DNA of 42,463 bases from contig MCFE01000716.1 in NCBI GenBank assembly GCA_002104905.1, positions 1 through 42,463 on the forward strand, in the 5' to 3' direction. The position numbers and the translations under genes are program-made. This DNA comes from Basidiobolus meristosporus CBS 931.73 (lineage: Eukaryota > Basidiobolomycota > Basidiobolomycetes > Basidiobolales > Basidiobolaceae). Position 1 is the stretch's first letter; each line of letters starts with the position of its first letter. The notes beneath the pieces were generated by a model. That model was not told the origin of the DNA, searched no databases, and was given only the letters and a program-made list of their open reading frames with translations. Of the stretch, positions 20,717-32,243 are shown piece by piece.

Positions 20717-22037
20717 CGAGCATTTCCAACCACCAAGCCAAGATCGAACATTTTTGGTATCGACGACAGTACATCCACTGACCAACCTCGTTGTTGGTGG
20801 GTCAGACAGCTGTTCCACAACTGCTTGGACTGTACAGGTCGAAGCTGTCGCAGTAATGGGTTTTCCTGAATCACACGTTATCGCCCACCAGATGTTCCTA
20901 TCTAAATTGCATGTTCTTATTCCACACTGCAGCAAACTATAGGAGAGATCCCGAATATCTGATTCATTTGACGTCTTAGGATCCCTCTGCATCAGTGGGT
21001 TTATGAGGTGTAACAATGGTTTGAGGCCTTCATGCCAAAGTATGGCCGAGGAGCCTGGGCACAGTCTTCGCAGCAGATCTTGAATTTGGTAGCTATATCC
21101 CGTGAACCACCAGCGGCAGGCTTCAAATTCAAGATTCTAATGACCCAACAATTGTAAGTTGCTCAATGGAATCTGATGATCAAGGGTACCCCCAAACCTG
21201 GTACTTGGTAGCAGGCCGGCAATACCAGTTCTCCCGAGAATGACGGCAAATCGAGACAACAACATCTCGGATTTACAGTTTATGCAGCTCAGACAATTGG
21301 TAGCCCCCATACAATAGGGGGTGGAGAATACAGAACAGCCACCACAATCCTTCACCACCACCACTTGCCTGTGAAACAAACAATAGTACCAGACGTTCCT
21401 TACTCGAGGGCTACAAAGAGTTTGAATGTAGCATCCCAATCTCCCAACTGGGTTGTAAGCAAAATTCCCAACATTTGTTCGCATCTCCTTTTATGTGCAG
21501 TTTTGGGGCGTTGGTCTTATTTACATCGGAAGCGACAGGGATGGTATATTTGCGTCACCTAACTCCCACCAGCCCGTTCTAGCCTCATGGTGACCGGAAA
21601 CGCGACAAGCCTCGCGAATTTGGCTTGGAGGGTGCAAGCGACTACCTGGAAAGATTGGCGTTTACCATGCATGAAGCCCGCGCTGCACCTCAAGTCCATC
21701 ACATAGGGCCTGGCATATCATCTGTGTGAAAATGCAGTGTCCTAGAACAATGGAGGGATGGCGCATTTAGACTGCCCACCAACCCACAACCCAAAATAGA
21801 AATCACCGAACCAGTGTCAGACCCTCAATCCTGCTTTGTCTACGTGAGCATCGAGCATGCTGCATAATTATTTTAGTTATTGGTCGTCCGGTTCAAACCA
21901 ATTATCAGTGACCGTGTAGAATCGAGACCATCCGGGACTCTTTTTTTTTCCTACTTCCAAATAGATCTCGACTTAAAGTACCATATGCCAGTCGCAGTAA
22001 TCGTATTCCCTCTCTGCTTGGGCTGCTTCGGTACAGT
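20717..22037. other. 1.3 kb intergenic stretch before HPRT
   Basis: No supported gene. A Cys-rich minus-strand frame (21137-21484) has no known pattern. An ATG at 21985, out of frame with and overlapping the HPRT start, could act as an upstream ORF if it is in the transcript. Confidence 0.4.
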
Positions 22038-22883
22038 ATGGACGCTAAAAATTGGATTGACATCGACATTGAGAGGGTGTATCCCTTGGACCATTTCGTC
22101 GTCCCTCAGCATTACGAAAAGGACATCGAGAGCATTCTTATCCCCCATGGCATGATTAAGGATAGAATCAACAAACTGGCCAAACTTATCGTCAACGAGA
22201 TCCCCGACGACCCCATTCCTAACCTCGGTAAGCTCCCCCTTGTCTGGCGTGTTTCGGTTCCTTTACTGAGTATGCGAATCTAGTGGTTTGCTGTGTCTTG
22301 AAAGGTGGTCATCAGTACTTCGCGGATTTGGTCGATGAAATCAAACGTTGCCATACCAGTAAGGGAAAGTCCATCAAGCTTAGCCTGGAATTCTTGAAGG
22401 TTAAGAGTTACGAAAACGACCAGTCAACCGGTGACGTACGTATCTCTCTGTCCGATAAGGAGTTGGAGGAATTCCGCGGAAAGGTGAGTGCCCTTGTAGG
22501 AAGTACGCTCGCATGAATCATGACGTTGACGCTTCATCGTCTCTAGAACCTTCTCATTGTTGAAGATATCATTGATACTGGCCGCACCATGGTGAAGCTC
22601 CTTAAACGCCTTGAGGAGTTCGGACCCAACTCCATCAAGGTCACCAGTCTGTTGATCAAGAAAACCCCCCACTCCAATGGATACATCCCCCACTACGTCG
22701 GGTTTGCCATTCCTGATGCTTTCGTTGTTGGCTACGCACTTGATTACAACGAGCATTTCCGTGATCTTGATCACATTGCCGTCATTAGCGTAAGTTCCTT
22801 CGAGCCATTGTTCACTCGCGTCGCGTAGTACTTACCAATCGGAAAAACCATAGGAACACGGAAAGAAGGCATACGCCGTCTAA
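22038..22883 (+). CDS. HPT1: hypoxanthine-guanine phosphoribosyltransferase
   Basis: Four exons: 22038-22227, 22284-22483, 22547-22789 and 22854-22883; introns 56-64 bp, GT-AG. Joined length is 220 residues, matching HPRT enzymes. It salvages hypoxanthine and guanine to IMP and GMP using PRPP. Motifs: [13 protein letters not shown] (pyrophosphate loop), [12 protein letters not shown] (flexible loop), the PRPP-binding [11 protein letters not shown] at about 135-145, and [16 protein letters not shown] (purine-binding end). The last exon adds just EHGKKAYAV. These motifs follow the animal HPRT1 pattern closely rather than the divergent yeast Hpt1 form. The gene symbol is used by function only. 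Confidence 0.95.
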
Positions 22884-23298
22884 GCACTATCCTGAAGATG
22901 TCGAAAGCAGCAGTTGTACATTTACCATGCACAAGCCTTTGGTGCTACATGGACTACTCGAAACTCGAGATGTCGTGGCACTTCTCTTTTCATAAATAGA
23001 TTAAAGGCCTAAATCTGACTCCATCACGGTTGAGCTTGATTTGGTAATCAGCAGCGGGGTGATGTTATTTATAGCTAGTGAATGGACTTATACAGCAGGG
23101 GTTGGATGAGTGAATAGAACGTATGTTTTGAGAAAGCATCTGGCACGCGGATCTCATTTGGCATTCGTTGGTTGTGGGGAAATCAAAGGATGGCATCATA
23201 TTTCGCCATACTAAGGATCTACCAACCAGCTCATGAGTGGTTCCATATGCGTGGATAATGCAACGTACACAGAATTTACAGACGAACAGTTGATTGGT
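22884..23298. other. convergent intergenic region
   Basis: Between the HPRT stop (+) and the lipase stop (-). I see no gene or element here. Confidence 0.4.
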
Positions 23299-25809
23299 TT
23301 ATTCTTTTTGCTCCCAGTCGGATGCTATGACTACGACTGGATTGTCAATGAGATCCTCTGACAAATCATTTCTACGTCGCAGCATCAATTCGGTGGTCTT
23401 AAGATTGTTCTTGTCCCAAAGCTCGCGCTCTCTAGTGCCGCCATTCCGAGAGATGCCATGGATGGGACTGGACTGTGAGCGGTGGTGTGTATACCCCTGC
23501 TTCCTAGGTGGGCCCTTCATCACCAGGCCATCCTCATATTCGGAATACAACTCCTCGTGGGTGGTTTCGGTGTCTTCATATTCTATGTCGGTATCATGAA
23601 GTTCGCATTCGCCGCAGTGGTCATGCTCGCAAAATATCTCCTGCGCCCATTCACTCAGCCCACTCACCACATCTTTGGCCTCCGGGAAAATAGGCAGCAT
23701 CTGTAGGAATGCGTGGGATATTCCTTGCAAGAGCTTCAGCTCCACCACCTTCTCTTCAACAAACTCGGCTTCATTCAGGAACTGGGTATCCGCATGGCTA
23801 CCAATCTTACGCAGCGTTGAGTTCGAGGATTTACGGAAGTATTCCGGCGTAAATGGCGAAGAGCTGGGGTTGGCTGCGGCGTCCTGATCCGTGGTTGCCG
23901 GGATCGACGTCATACCAAACTTGCGAGAGAAGCTTGGCAGATCGGAATTGGAGTGCCTATCAGGTTTGAAGGTGAATCCGGGTTCACCGTTGTTCTGTGC
24001 GTCATCTAGATCCCGCTGTCTTCTGGCTTCTCTCCAGAGCTTCCGCTTGGCCTCGCGAATCCTCCCAGCAAATATCACCGAATCATCTACCAGCGGGTCC
24101 TTCTCACCACATATTAAATATACTTTAGGGAACTGTGCTAGGAGCTCATCAGGGGCCACGATTGGTGAGAGAAGGTAGTCATGAGGGAAATCAGGGGTTT
24201 GGTTGGGACCCACATACAAGATTGCCATTGCTCGCATCTGTAAATTGATCACGTGTTAAGGGTTTGTATCAGGTTGGTGGAAACTAGTTTCCTACCAGAT
24301 CAGGCGTAATGATCCTATCATTGAAGAAACTCATTCTGCTAGTCATGGAGAGCCTGGTTCCTGAATTGGATGAGAGCTTATAAGGAACTTTGATGCGTTC
24401 CTGGATTGCTCGGTGCTTGTGTGAGCTCCATTTCCTTTCCAGATCCGGCTCCACGGCCAGCGGACTACGATGGCTTAGGTGATCCTTGGCCTCCATCAGT
24501 GATGGCAGCGACTTAACCGACTGTGCTCGGATTAGCTCCATTTGGGCGTTGGACATCCAGGAGCTAATGTTGAAATCAAGGCATCCATAGATGAGTATGA
24601 CTCCATCCGGCAATGGGACCGCCGGCTTACGCTCCAGTGCTTTGAGCACGACGGACGCTGCGATGTTTCCTCCTCTAAATGGCCACCATAACGCAAACAT
24701 CTCTTAGTATTGATACAAAACGCTCCAGACCGGTCAAGTCATTCTTACGCTGAATCGCCCATCATAGCAATGGATATACGGTCCCTCTTTTCTCCCGTCG
24801 AGTCGGTCCATCCTAGCAAGCCCAAGCATTCGCCATTGCTTTCGACTATTGTTCTGTACGCATCGAAGCACTCCTCTATAGCGTATGGATAAGGGAACTC
24901 GGGGGCTTTTCCGTAATCGATGCTCACGATGATGGCCCCAGTCTCCAGCGCCATTTGGGTTAGATAATCCTCGTGGCATCTTGGGTTCATGGTGACAAAC
25001 CCGCCGCCTGGGAAATTCAGGATGATTTTGGAGCAGGATTGATAGGTTTCCTTGGGCCCCGTGTAGTATATATAGGCTCTGATGGGGTTGGGGCCACAGG
25101 CATACTTGGCTGGCCTAGGGATCAGGATCCGTTTTTCTACACCGAGTCTTGGTCTTGTCAGCTTGGTAACGAGGCGCAACAGCGGGTGCTGTGACTTCTC
25201 CCACGACATTCTCATGTATTCCACAGTAGGCTGGGAGCGGATCTTGCGGACCTGGGTTCAACCGTGTTAAGTCGCGGTTGGAGAGGGCGTCCGAGATGCC
25301 CGGGTTTATGGGACATGCACAGTATCGAGTTGGACCCGGATTACCTTTTGATCGGCTCTTTCGGCAAACACGAGATAAAACAGGGTGAACACTAAACTCA
25401 TGGTGTTCATAAGCCATTTTGGCCGAATGTTCATTGCAGTGTAAAAACCAGCATCCAACCCAGTCAGTATCCAGGTGGCCCGATAGTAATTGGGGCTATA
25501 CTGTGGAGAAGAGGGGTTAGCATGGAGCCGCATGAGCAATCAGGAATACAATGCTACCAGTCTTGCTAGTGGCTCGGGCGCTGTCGTTTGAAGAGAGGCG
25601 TTAGGACGTGAACCAATCGGGAGGAGGTTGGATGCATCGAATCTCTTACCATTCAAGCCCAGAAGTAAAAAGCCGTTCTTCACCACGTAAAACAGAGTCA
25701 AGCTTCCAAGGATCAATTGCCAGGGGGTGTATTTGGCTAGACGTCCACCGATGGTCATTAGATACGTGGGGTCGAAGTTGAGAACCATCCTACTCACCAA
25801 GCCGGCCAT
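23299..25809 (-). CDS. hormone-sensitive-lipase-like alpha/beta hydrolase, membrane-anchored
   Basis: Five exons: 25558-25809, 25345-25500, 24749-25251, 24296-24674 and 23299-24237; introns 57-93 bp. The joined protein is 742 residues. The N-terminus has two hydrophobic segments (WQLILGSLTLFYVV near residue 35; MSLVFTLFYLVF near 125), suggesting an ER or lipid-droplet anchor. The catalytic domain shows the oxyanion motif NFPGGGFV, where most relatives have HGGGF, the nucleophile elbow GDSAGGN (split by an intron), the acid in ICGEKDPLVDD and the catalytic His in GISHAF. It probably hydrolyses acylglycerols or esters. Between the acid and His lies a 90-residue Ser/Asp-rich insertion, and an acidic low-complexity tail follows. 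The substrate is not evident. Confidence 0.85.
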
Positions 25810-27494
25810 TTATCCCGCTCAGAAACCGAGGTCCGGTGTGACCGAATTTTCGCAAGGTCAGCAAACTGATCAATGTATCAACTTAGTGTTCGTGTGCCGG
25901 TGAAGGTGGATGAAGGCATTGGGAGTGGGTACATACGCACTTGCAGCCACTAGGATAACCTGGATGCGTTGGATGTTTTTGGAGGGCTTCCCTAATAGGT
26001 GATCGATCATTCAAGTTGCTTAACTCAATGGGTGTGTAGGAGATGCTGGTGCAGGATCAGTGGTATAGGTATGGATGGGGTATGCAAGGAGGCACTTGTG
26101 GTATGCTAAAGGGACGATGCTGTTCAATGGCGCCGGTATTTATATACCCTGTTGGGTAATGGCGGTTCATGGAGGCATCAAATGGAATATGGCTCATTCG
26201 GGGATAGGCGGGAATAGTCGACCGATGCTAGAGGGAGTCATAGCTATAGGTAAGCAGGGAACATGTGAAAGCCAGAGTGCCAGTAAAATCACATGTTATT
26301 CCCAGCGCTGGCTGCTGAAATATATAGAGCGAGCCTCCTTGATTGGGCCAGTCCGAGTTCGTGTTGCAAGTTGAAATTGCTCCAAACCTATAGAGGCATC
26401 CATCATCAAATGACCTCCACTCGGCACATAATGTGACCATGGTTTTCAAGCACGTCTACGCAAGATCCATCAGTGCACCCTGGCTTGGTTTGCCACCTCT
26501 TCTATTTTCAGGAATGGAATCGTCAACCAGGAGCGTTATTTGATCCTCATCATGATTAGTCATATGATTGATGTGGGCGGTTGTTTCCGTGTCTGTGGTG
26601 TGACTGCTATACCCCAGCCGGCGGCTTTTTTCTAGGAGTCGCTCCTGGGGGCCATCGACACACATCTCGCTGTTTAACCTCGCTGGCATAACGTCGGCTG
26701 CTCCAATTGGCTTCGGCCTGTGTCATCGTATTGTGGAATTCAACCTAGCGTCGATTCTTGTGAAATGTCGAAGCTGTTCTATATGCTGGAAACACTGCCA
26801 TACGCCACCTATTCGGTGCAGGCTCATGACTAGGTGCTCATGTGACCCCCTGGCCCTCAGCACATTAATCCAACTAGGAACAGCGAATGGAATACAGGGT
26901 TCGGGTATAGATGATTCCATGCTGCTCGATGGGTCTTGTCTACCATCCAACTGGTACGTGGTAGAACCATGCTGAAGTAGTACCAAATTGAAAAGGCCGT
27001 GGAAGTTGGTCTATATCCTAGGGCCGAATGATACAGCATGGATAAGTGGCAGATTGTTGCTATTTGTATTGAATTGGGGTTGTCATTCGATTCGACTAAG
27101 AAAGGAACATTGTGTATTAGATGCATTAATAATGAACTATTTTTTGTCTCAGTTGTGGGGTCTCTGATCGATCGAAAACTTCTAACTTAGAGCTCCCGTC
27201 CGATTCCCACTGCAAATACGTGAGGTGAAGCATGTTACGTAAAAGATTGCCCCCCAAAAAACTGGGCCACCATTGCCTGCTTCACGTTAAAAAATGGCAG
27301 CTCATCCTCGCGGGATCTCCTTGATTAGTTTCTGTATCTTTCCAGTCTACTTAACTAAGAACAAGTCATAGGAAACTCGGCTGTATTTTCAACCTAATTA
27401 ACCCACTTCCCAAACGATTTACCCCATACAATACAAACACCAAAGCATCGGAGCTGAGCAACGATCCCCCACCTTTTCGAACGAGGGTAATAAA
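25810..27494. other. 1.7 kb divergent intergenic region
   Basis: Separates the lipase (-) and bZIP (+) starts. Several minus-strand frames of 77-89 codons (26456-27126) show no motif and no convincing joins. The left part probably is the lipase 5' UTR and promoter; gtatgt near 25935 on the minus strand may begin a UTR intron. Confidence 0.4.
26137..26146 (-). promoter_or_regulatory. TATA box, possibly of the lipase gene
   Basis: TATATAAATA on the minus strand is a strong TATA match about 330 bp upstream of the lipase ATG. The distance implies a long or spliced 5' UTR, or another transcript. Confidence 0.3.
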
Positions 27495-28701
27495 ATGGAC
27501 ACGAAGCAAGGTGAAGCTCTTCTAGTTTTTTGTGCTGGTGTTTAGCGCTAAACGTTTTACCCGACACCCGACCTTTTGTTTAGATAAAGAGAAATACCCA
27601 CAGCCAAAGGTGTCCCTAGACGCACACGTATCGACCTTTCGAATAGAGAATCCCACCGCTGGCGACTTAGACGGTTCCTCAGAAATGAACGACCAAACAT
27701 CAGGGTCCAAATCTCTGGTCAGTGCGAAGCGCGCTGCCCAGAATCGCGCCGCTCAACGAGCGTTTCGACAAAGAAAGGAACAGCACATCAAGGGCCTTGA
27801 ATCCAAAGCCAAGCTGTTGAATATAGTGATCAGAAACAACATCAAGCTAAAGGCTGAAAACGAGTCTTTGTGGCAAATAATCACAAAGGTGAAGGGTGGT
27901 GAGAATATTCACAAGCTTGTCCTACCAGAGAAAGCGGAGCTTGAGGACGAAGGGAAGGTCGAAAGTATCAACTATTTTGAGGAGCCAGCTCAGGATGACC
28001 CTTCCTACAACATGAGCTACGCTCAAAAAGAGGAGGCGATATCGCCTACTTTCAAGATAAAATCGTTCAGCTCTGCACCTGAGGACAAGCGCTTCTCTTC
28101 CCCAGTGCCTCCGCCGAGCCAAGGGAAAGTGGTGGATTTTCGGCGACTTAGCTCGGATTCAAACTCCACCACCTCGTCCTGTTCTTTTTCACCGAACAAT
28201 CCAAACGTGTTCCAGCGTCGACTCAGCTCTCATGGGTTCCCAGGGCCATCTCCTACCGGTGCAATGGATCCATTGCTGGCAACCAGTGCACCAGCTACCA
28301 ACCTACCGAAGCAGGCGCCTAGACATCCTTCAGTTGTTAGTCTAAATGACGAGAAGCTCTACTCATACCAACAGACTCCGGACGTTTTCGTCGACAATCA
28401 AGCATCGGCATGGAATCAAAATTCCACGCCAAGTATGTCCTCGCCTCACTTCAATCAGGAGGGAGCCAACTTGGCGTTCCTTCAGTATGGATGGATCTTC
28501 GAGTCACACACGCCTCAACCGGATCGTGGGGGTAGCTATACTGGGGTGTTTGGCATGTCGCAGAAAGAGCTCGACCAAAACCACGAGATCATGGACAATT
28601 TATATTCACTCTTGAAAATGGACCCGGAGCTCAGCGAAAGCACCGAAGAGCTACCCAAGCCATCGTCCATTCTAAGCAGCAAGCCAGTAGACGTGAACTA
28701 A
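27495..28701 (+). CDS. Yap/Pap1-type bZIP transcription factor
   Basis: Two exons: a 16 nt first exon (27495-27510, MDTKQ) and 27584-28701, with a 73 bp intron ending ttttgtttag. The product is 377 residues. The basic region at 54-70 is KRAAQNRAAQRAFRQRK, carrying the NRAAQRAFR signature of fungal Yap/Pap1 factors, which bind TTAC-GTAA type half sites. A leucine-zipper-like heptad stretch follows from about residue 77. The remainder is Ser/Pro-rich and presumably disordered. I see just one cysteine region (SSCSFSP), so the paired redox cysteine-rich domains of Yap1 are lacking and an oxidative-stress role is not implied. The in-frame reading of the intron has no ATG, which supports the spliced start. 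Confidence 0.9.
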
Positions 28702-29446
28702 AGTACCATTGAATCATTCGGAATTCATTTGCGTAGTCTTTAAGCTTATCGATTTGCCCTCTTGCTTGTACACAAATTTAACGTATTCTCCATTCAAAAG
28801 TAGATCGACCACTGCAGTGGTTGTAAAGTACGTGCATAAGAAAGCAGCTTTGTTAGACCCTCAGTTCGAGCAGCCCCCTGATTCTCTAACGAAAAGCGCG
28901 CCTACATGAATTTGCACCTTTCAATCCAGCTCCACATTTCCCCTTCTCAGTTGAGCAACCCTCAATGTATGTAATTATCGTTTAATCATTAGTTTGTGGG
29001 TAATAATAAACCATGTACTCTTTAGTCTACTCCAGAGTCCATTGTATCTCCCCATATCTCCCTGGGGAGAGCGTCTGGGGAAGTGACCGGAAATGAACCT
29101 GCGCACACTCGGTGTGACAGTCAATAATAAAGTATGGATGATAATCTAGGTTTATTGTTCACATGCTACATCAACGATTGCTCGGCTGATGCTCAAGAAG
29201 TGGGCCCATATCGATGTCTAAATTCCAGATGGGGTTGACCATATCACGAGGTGAAGGGGTTCGGTGATCCAGATCCCAATGGAGAATAGTGTATTCTGGT
29301 GAGGATTAGGCAAAGGAAATGCTTAGAGTGTCGAAGTTGGTGGTAGGTATGTAGTGTTGATGATAGTGGGGATTGTCTGGCACGAAGTGATAAATATAGA
29401 TAGGTGCACAGCGGGATGGCTGCACATATTGGCAAGATGAGGCACG
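28702..29446. other. convergent intergenic region
   Basis: Between the bZIP and HIS7 stops. Contains short motif-free frames and AATAAA-like sequences near 29004. No gene recognised. Confidence 0.4.
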
Positions 29447-31159
29447 TTAAAGAGTGAGGTCTACTCCACGGACATGGATTTGCTTCTCCCGGAGGTGCTC
29501 TTTGACAGCGGCAATGGGCACTTCCTTTCTGTGGAAAATGCCTGCTGCCAACGCTGCCTCGACGCCAGTCTTTTCAAAGACCTCCGAGAAATGCTCAACT
29601 CTGCCAGCACCGCTGGACGCGATCACTGGGATTCTGACCGCTGATCTTGTGTCGGCAATGAGCTCGAGATCATATCCGGAGTTGGTACCATCCTTGTCCA
29701 TGCAGTTGAGGAGGATTTCGCCAGCGCCTAGTGCTTCGCAGGCAGTCACCAGCTGGCGAACGTCAAGATCCCGACCTTCACGGCCACCCTTGACAGTGCA
29801 CTGATACCAACAATACTCTTCCCCGTTGGGGCCAGGGGTACTCTGCTTGATCACATGGTGGGTAGTGTCTGAGGGACTGTTGACGTAAACGCGTTTGGGA
29901 TCAACCGAGATGACCACGGCTTGGGCTCCGTAGGCGTTGGCAATGGTTTCGATGGCAGTCTTGCCAGTAGGGACACGGTTGTTGGCGTAATATTCCTCGG
30001 CAATATACACCGCATCACTGCCAATAGACACCTTATCAGCTCCGGAACGGAAGTAGGTTCCAGCTACCTCCAGGGCAGAATAGGTGCGCCCATCAGCGAC
30101 AATGTCACGAATACCACCGCCAATGGTAAGAGGTACGAAAACCGTTTCGGAGGTACGTCTCAGAACCTCCAGCATGGGAAGGTCCCCGAGTGGACAGTTA
30201 CGGAAACTGGTGATGTTGAGGAAGGTAATCTCATCGGCGCCTTCCTCGAAGTATCTTTTCGCCAACTCCACGGGCTTGCCTAGGTTTCGGACATCTCCTT
30301 TGGAGTCACCGTCGGGCTTTTCACGCACATCGTATTGATCTCCCTTGGTGACCACCAAGTCGCCCATATCATTGGCGCGGACATCCAAGCAAGCGATAAT
30401 ACGCTTGGTGAAGCAATCGTGGCCGGGTGTTGGGGTTTTGTATAGGATCTCTTTGTCATCGAAGTTAGTCTGACCAGACAGGAACGATCTCAAGATTCTT
30501 AACCCAGCAAACCCACTCTTCTCGGGGTGAAATTGTGTGCAGAAGACATTATCCCGTTGAATGGAGCTGACGAACACTTCGTCACCGTACTGGGTAGTGG
30601 TGAAAGTCCATTCCTTGAGGGCCTCGGAGTAAGGGACAGCGTAGGAGTGGACGAAGTAGTAGACGGTACTAGGGTTGATACCGAAGCTCTCTTGTCCATC
30701 CTTAGGCTGAACCTTAAGTAGCTCGGCCTCGTTCCAGCCCATGTGTGGGACGGCTTTGTTGTCAGAGTTGAACTTCTTGACGATCCCAGGGACAATACCT
30801 AGGCCTTTAACACCAGGTGTTTCGTCGGAACCCTCGAACATGGTCTGCATTCCCACACAAATGCCCATGAAAGGTTTACCGGAGGCGATGTATTGCTTGA
30901 TGGGCTCGACATAGCCCTTAGCTACAAGGGCATCCATGGCGCAACCGAAAGCGCCGACTCCAGGGAAGATGATTTTCTACGAACCAGATTAGCACTTCTT
31001 CCACAAGTCCGATACGAGGCAACAGGAACCAACACTTACATCAGCCTTAAGGATATCGGAGGGCTCTTTAACTGATATGATATCATAACCCAGCTTGTTC
31101 ACCGCGTTCAACAAGCTGCGAACATTCCCAGCTCCGTAATCTAACAAATAGACAGACAT
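29447..31159 (-). CDS. HIS7: imidazole glycerol phosphate synthase, bifunctional
   Basis: Two exons: 31040-31159 and 29447-30976, with a 63 bp intron; 549 residues (yeast His7 552). It makes imidazole glycerol phosphate and AICAR from PRFAR and glutamine, step five of histidine synthesis. The N-terminal class I glutamine amidotransferase begins MSVYLLDYGAGNVRS and has the nucleophile Cys at about 80 (GICVGMQ) and the His-Glu pair at about 190/192 (FHPEKSG). The C-terminal HisF-like barrel begins near TKRIIACLDVR, with VTKGDQYDVRE and the second catalytic Asp in NCMDKDGTNSGYD. All active-site residues are present, so the enzyme looks functional. TATAAA lies about 45 bp upstream, and TGACT-type sites lie further up. 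Confidence 0.97.
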
Positions 31160-31201
31160 GTTTCGAAAAACTAAAGGAACTGGGTTCTCCCCGGGGGCGG
31201 C

Positions 31202-31207
31202 TTTATA
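31202..31207 (-). promoter_or_regulatory. TATA box of HIS7
   Basis: TATAAA on the minus strand 43-48 bp upstream of the HIS7 ATG, the only such match in the near upstream region. Confidence 0.55.
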
Positions 31208-32181
31208 CGGAGATTCCCGCGAAATTCGATCTCAAAACAATCTTTTGCCTTATCTACTTTGGTTCTCCTTGATAGGTTTAACCATGCTACCAAATGTCCA
31301 TGCTATGTTCAACCAGATCTGACACCATGTGGGTAATCGTGACTGATCATCAGTCATCAGAAATTTCTACGACCCGAGTCATGTGATGATGGGCAGCAGC
31401 TCAATGTCATCAAATCATTGATCAGGGGGCGGAGCCTTGCACTCTGATTAGATGCTGAGATGATCGTTTTGGTTAGGCCCAGCTGAACGCCCATCAGGAA
31501 AGGCAGCTTGATAAGCGGCTCACCAATCGTAGAGGGCGGAAGACTGTACATTTAATTATATAAGAAGAAAAGGAAGGCAGGGACAGCTCTTGATTTGAAA
31601 GCGGGTATGTAGTCGATGGATGCTGGGGATCATGCAACCCATCGCCTCCCTCACCTGATCTTCGATGCTAGATCCCCACGCGGGCGCCAGGTGCACAGTG
31701 CCGCGCAGGCAGGCAAGTTTCTATCCGGAGTACCAGGTGCCTTGTTACCAACCTGAAACATGCCGTTGGAAGAGAGGTCGAGAATCCCCACCGAGGCTCT
31801 CATGCGGGCGGGATGGGCCGCACCCATCTTGTAGACCATTGGGATGGACGCAGTTTCATATATCGATGCACAGGATAGGGTCTTTGGCACCAATCCTGGG
31901 CGAATAGATTAGGCTCATGCTGTGGGTTGACAGCCATCGATATGGAGCTTAACTGATCACCAGCGTGCGCTGCCGATCCATGATTCGCAATGATCCACCC
32001 ACCCAGCGTTGATTCTGGTTTTCGTAGCTGCCCACGGGCATCAGAGCGGAGCACCATGACTGTCAAGTGACCAATCTTGAGGGGATCTCGAGTGGGTTCC
32101 ACTGAAATCAGTGGGATGGGCTCTGGCGGCATCCAAACACATGCCAAATCAAATCCCTCACCAGTTCGACCCGGCGGTGGG
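31208..32181. other. intergenic, HIS7 upstream region
   Basis: About 1 kb between divergent genes. It carries the TGACT palindrome and Gcn4-like site. Overlapping frames of 80-115 codons between 31650 and 32150 on both strands have no motifs and are not supported as genes. Confidence 0.4.
31340..31381 (-). promoter_or_regulatory. TGACT palindrome plus Gcn4-like site upstream of HIS7
   Basis: TGACTGAT C ATCAGTCA at 31340-31356 is a perfect 17 bp palindrome, about 180 bp upstream of the HIS7 ATG. Twenty bases further, TGACTC reads on the minus strand (GAGTCA at 31376-31381), the core of the Gcn4/Cpc1 site that activates amino acid synthesis genes in fungi. Binding is inferred. Confidence 0.4.
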
Positions 32182-32188
32182 TATATAT
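32182..32188 (+). promoter_or_regulatory. TATA box of the orphan gene
   Basis: TATATAT, preceded by GG, lies 56-62 bp upstream of the chosen ATG at 32244 and fits a core promoter. It also supports using that ATG over the one at 32208, which would leave almost no 5' UTR. Confidence 0.5.
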
Positions 32189-32243
32189 TTCGCCCCCGCC
32201 TGGCTGGATGGCCACTTTGATTTCTTGGTACAGGAGTGCGACC

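Noticed and set aside
21137-21484. Cys-rich 115-codon minus-strand frame
   Set aside because: The cysteines do not follow a known pattern and there is no signal peptide or splice support.
26456-27126. Chain of minus-strand frames of 77-89 codons
   Set aside because: I tried to join them at splice signals and found no combination that made a recognisable or continuous protein.
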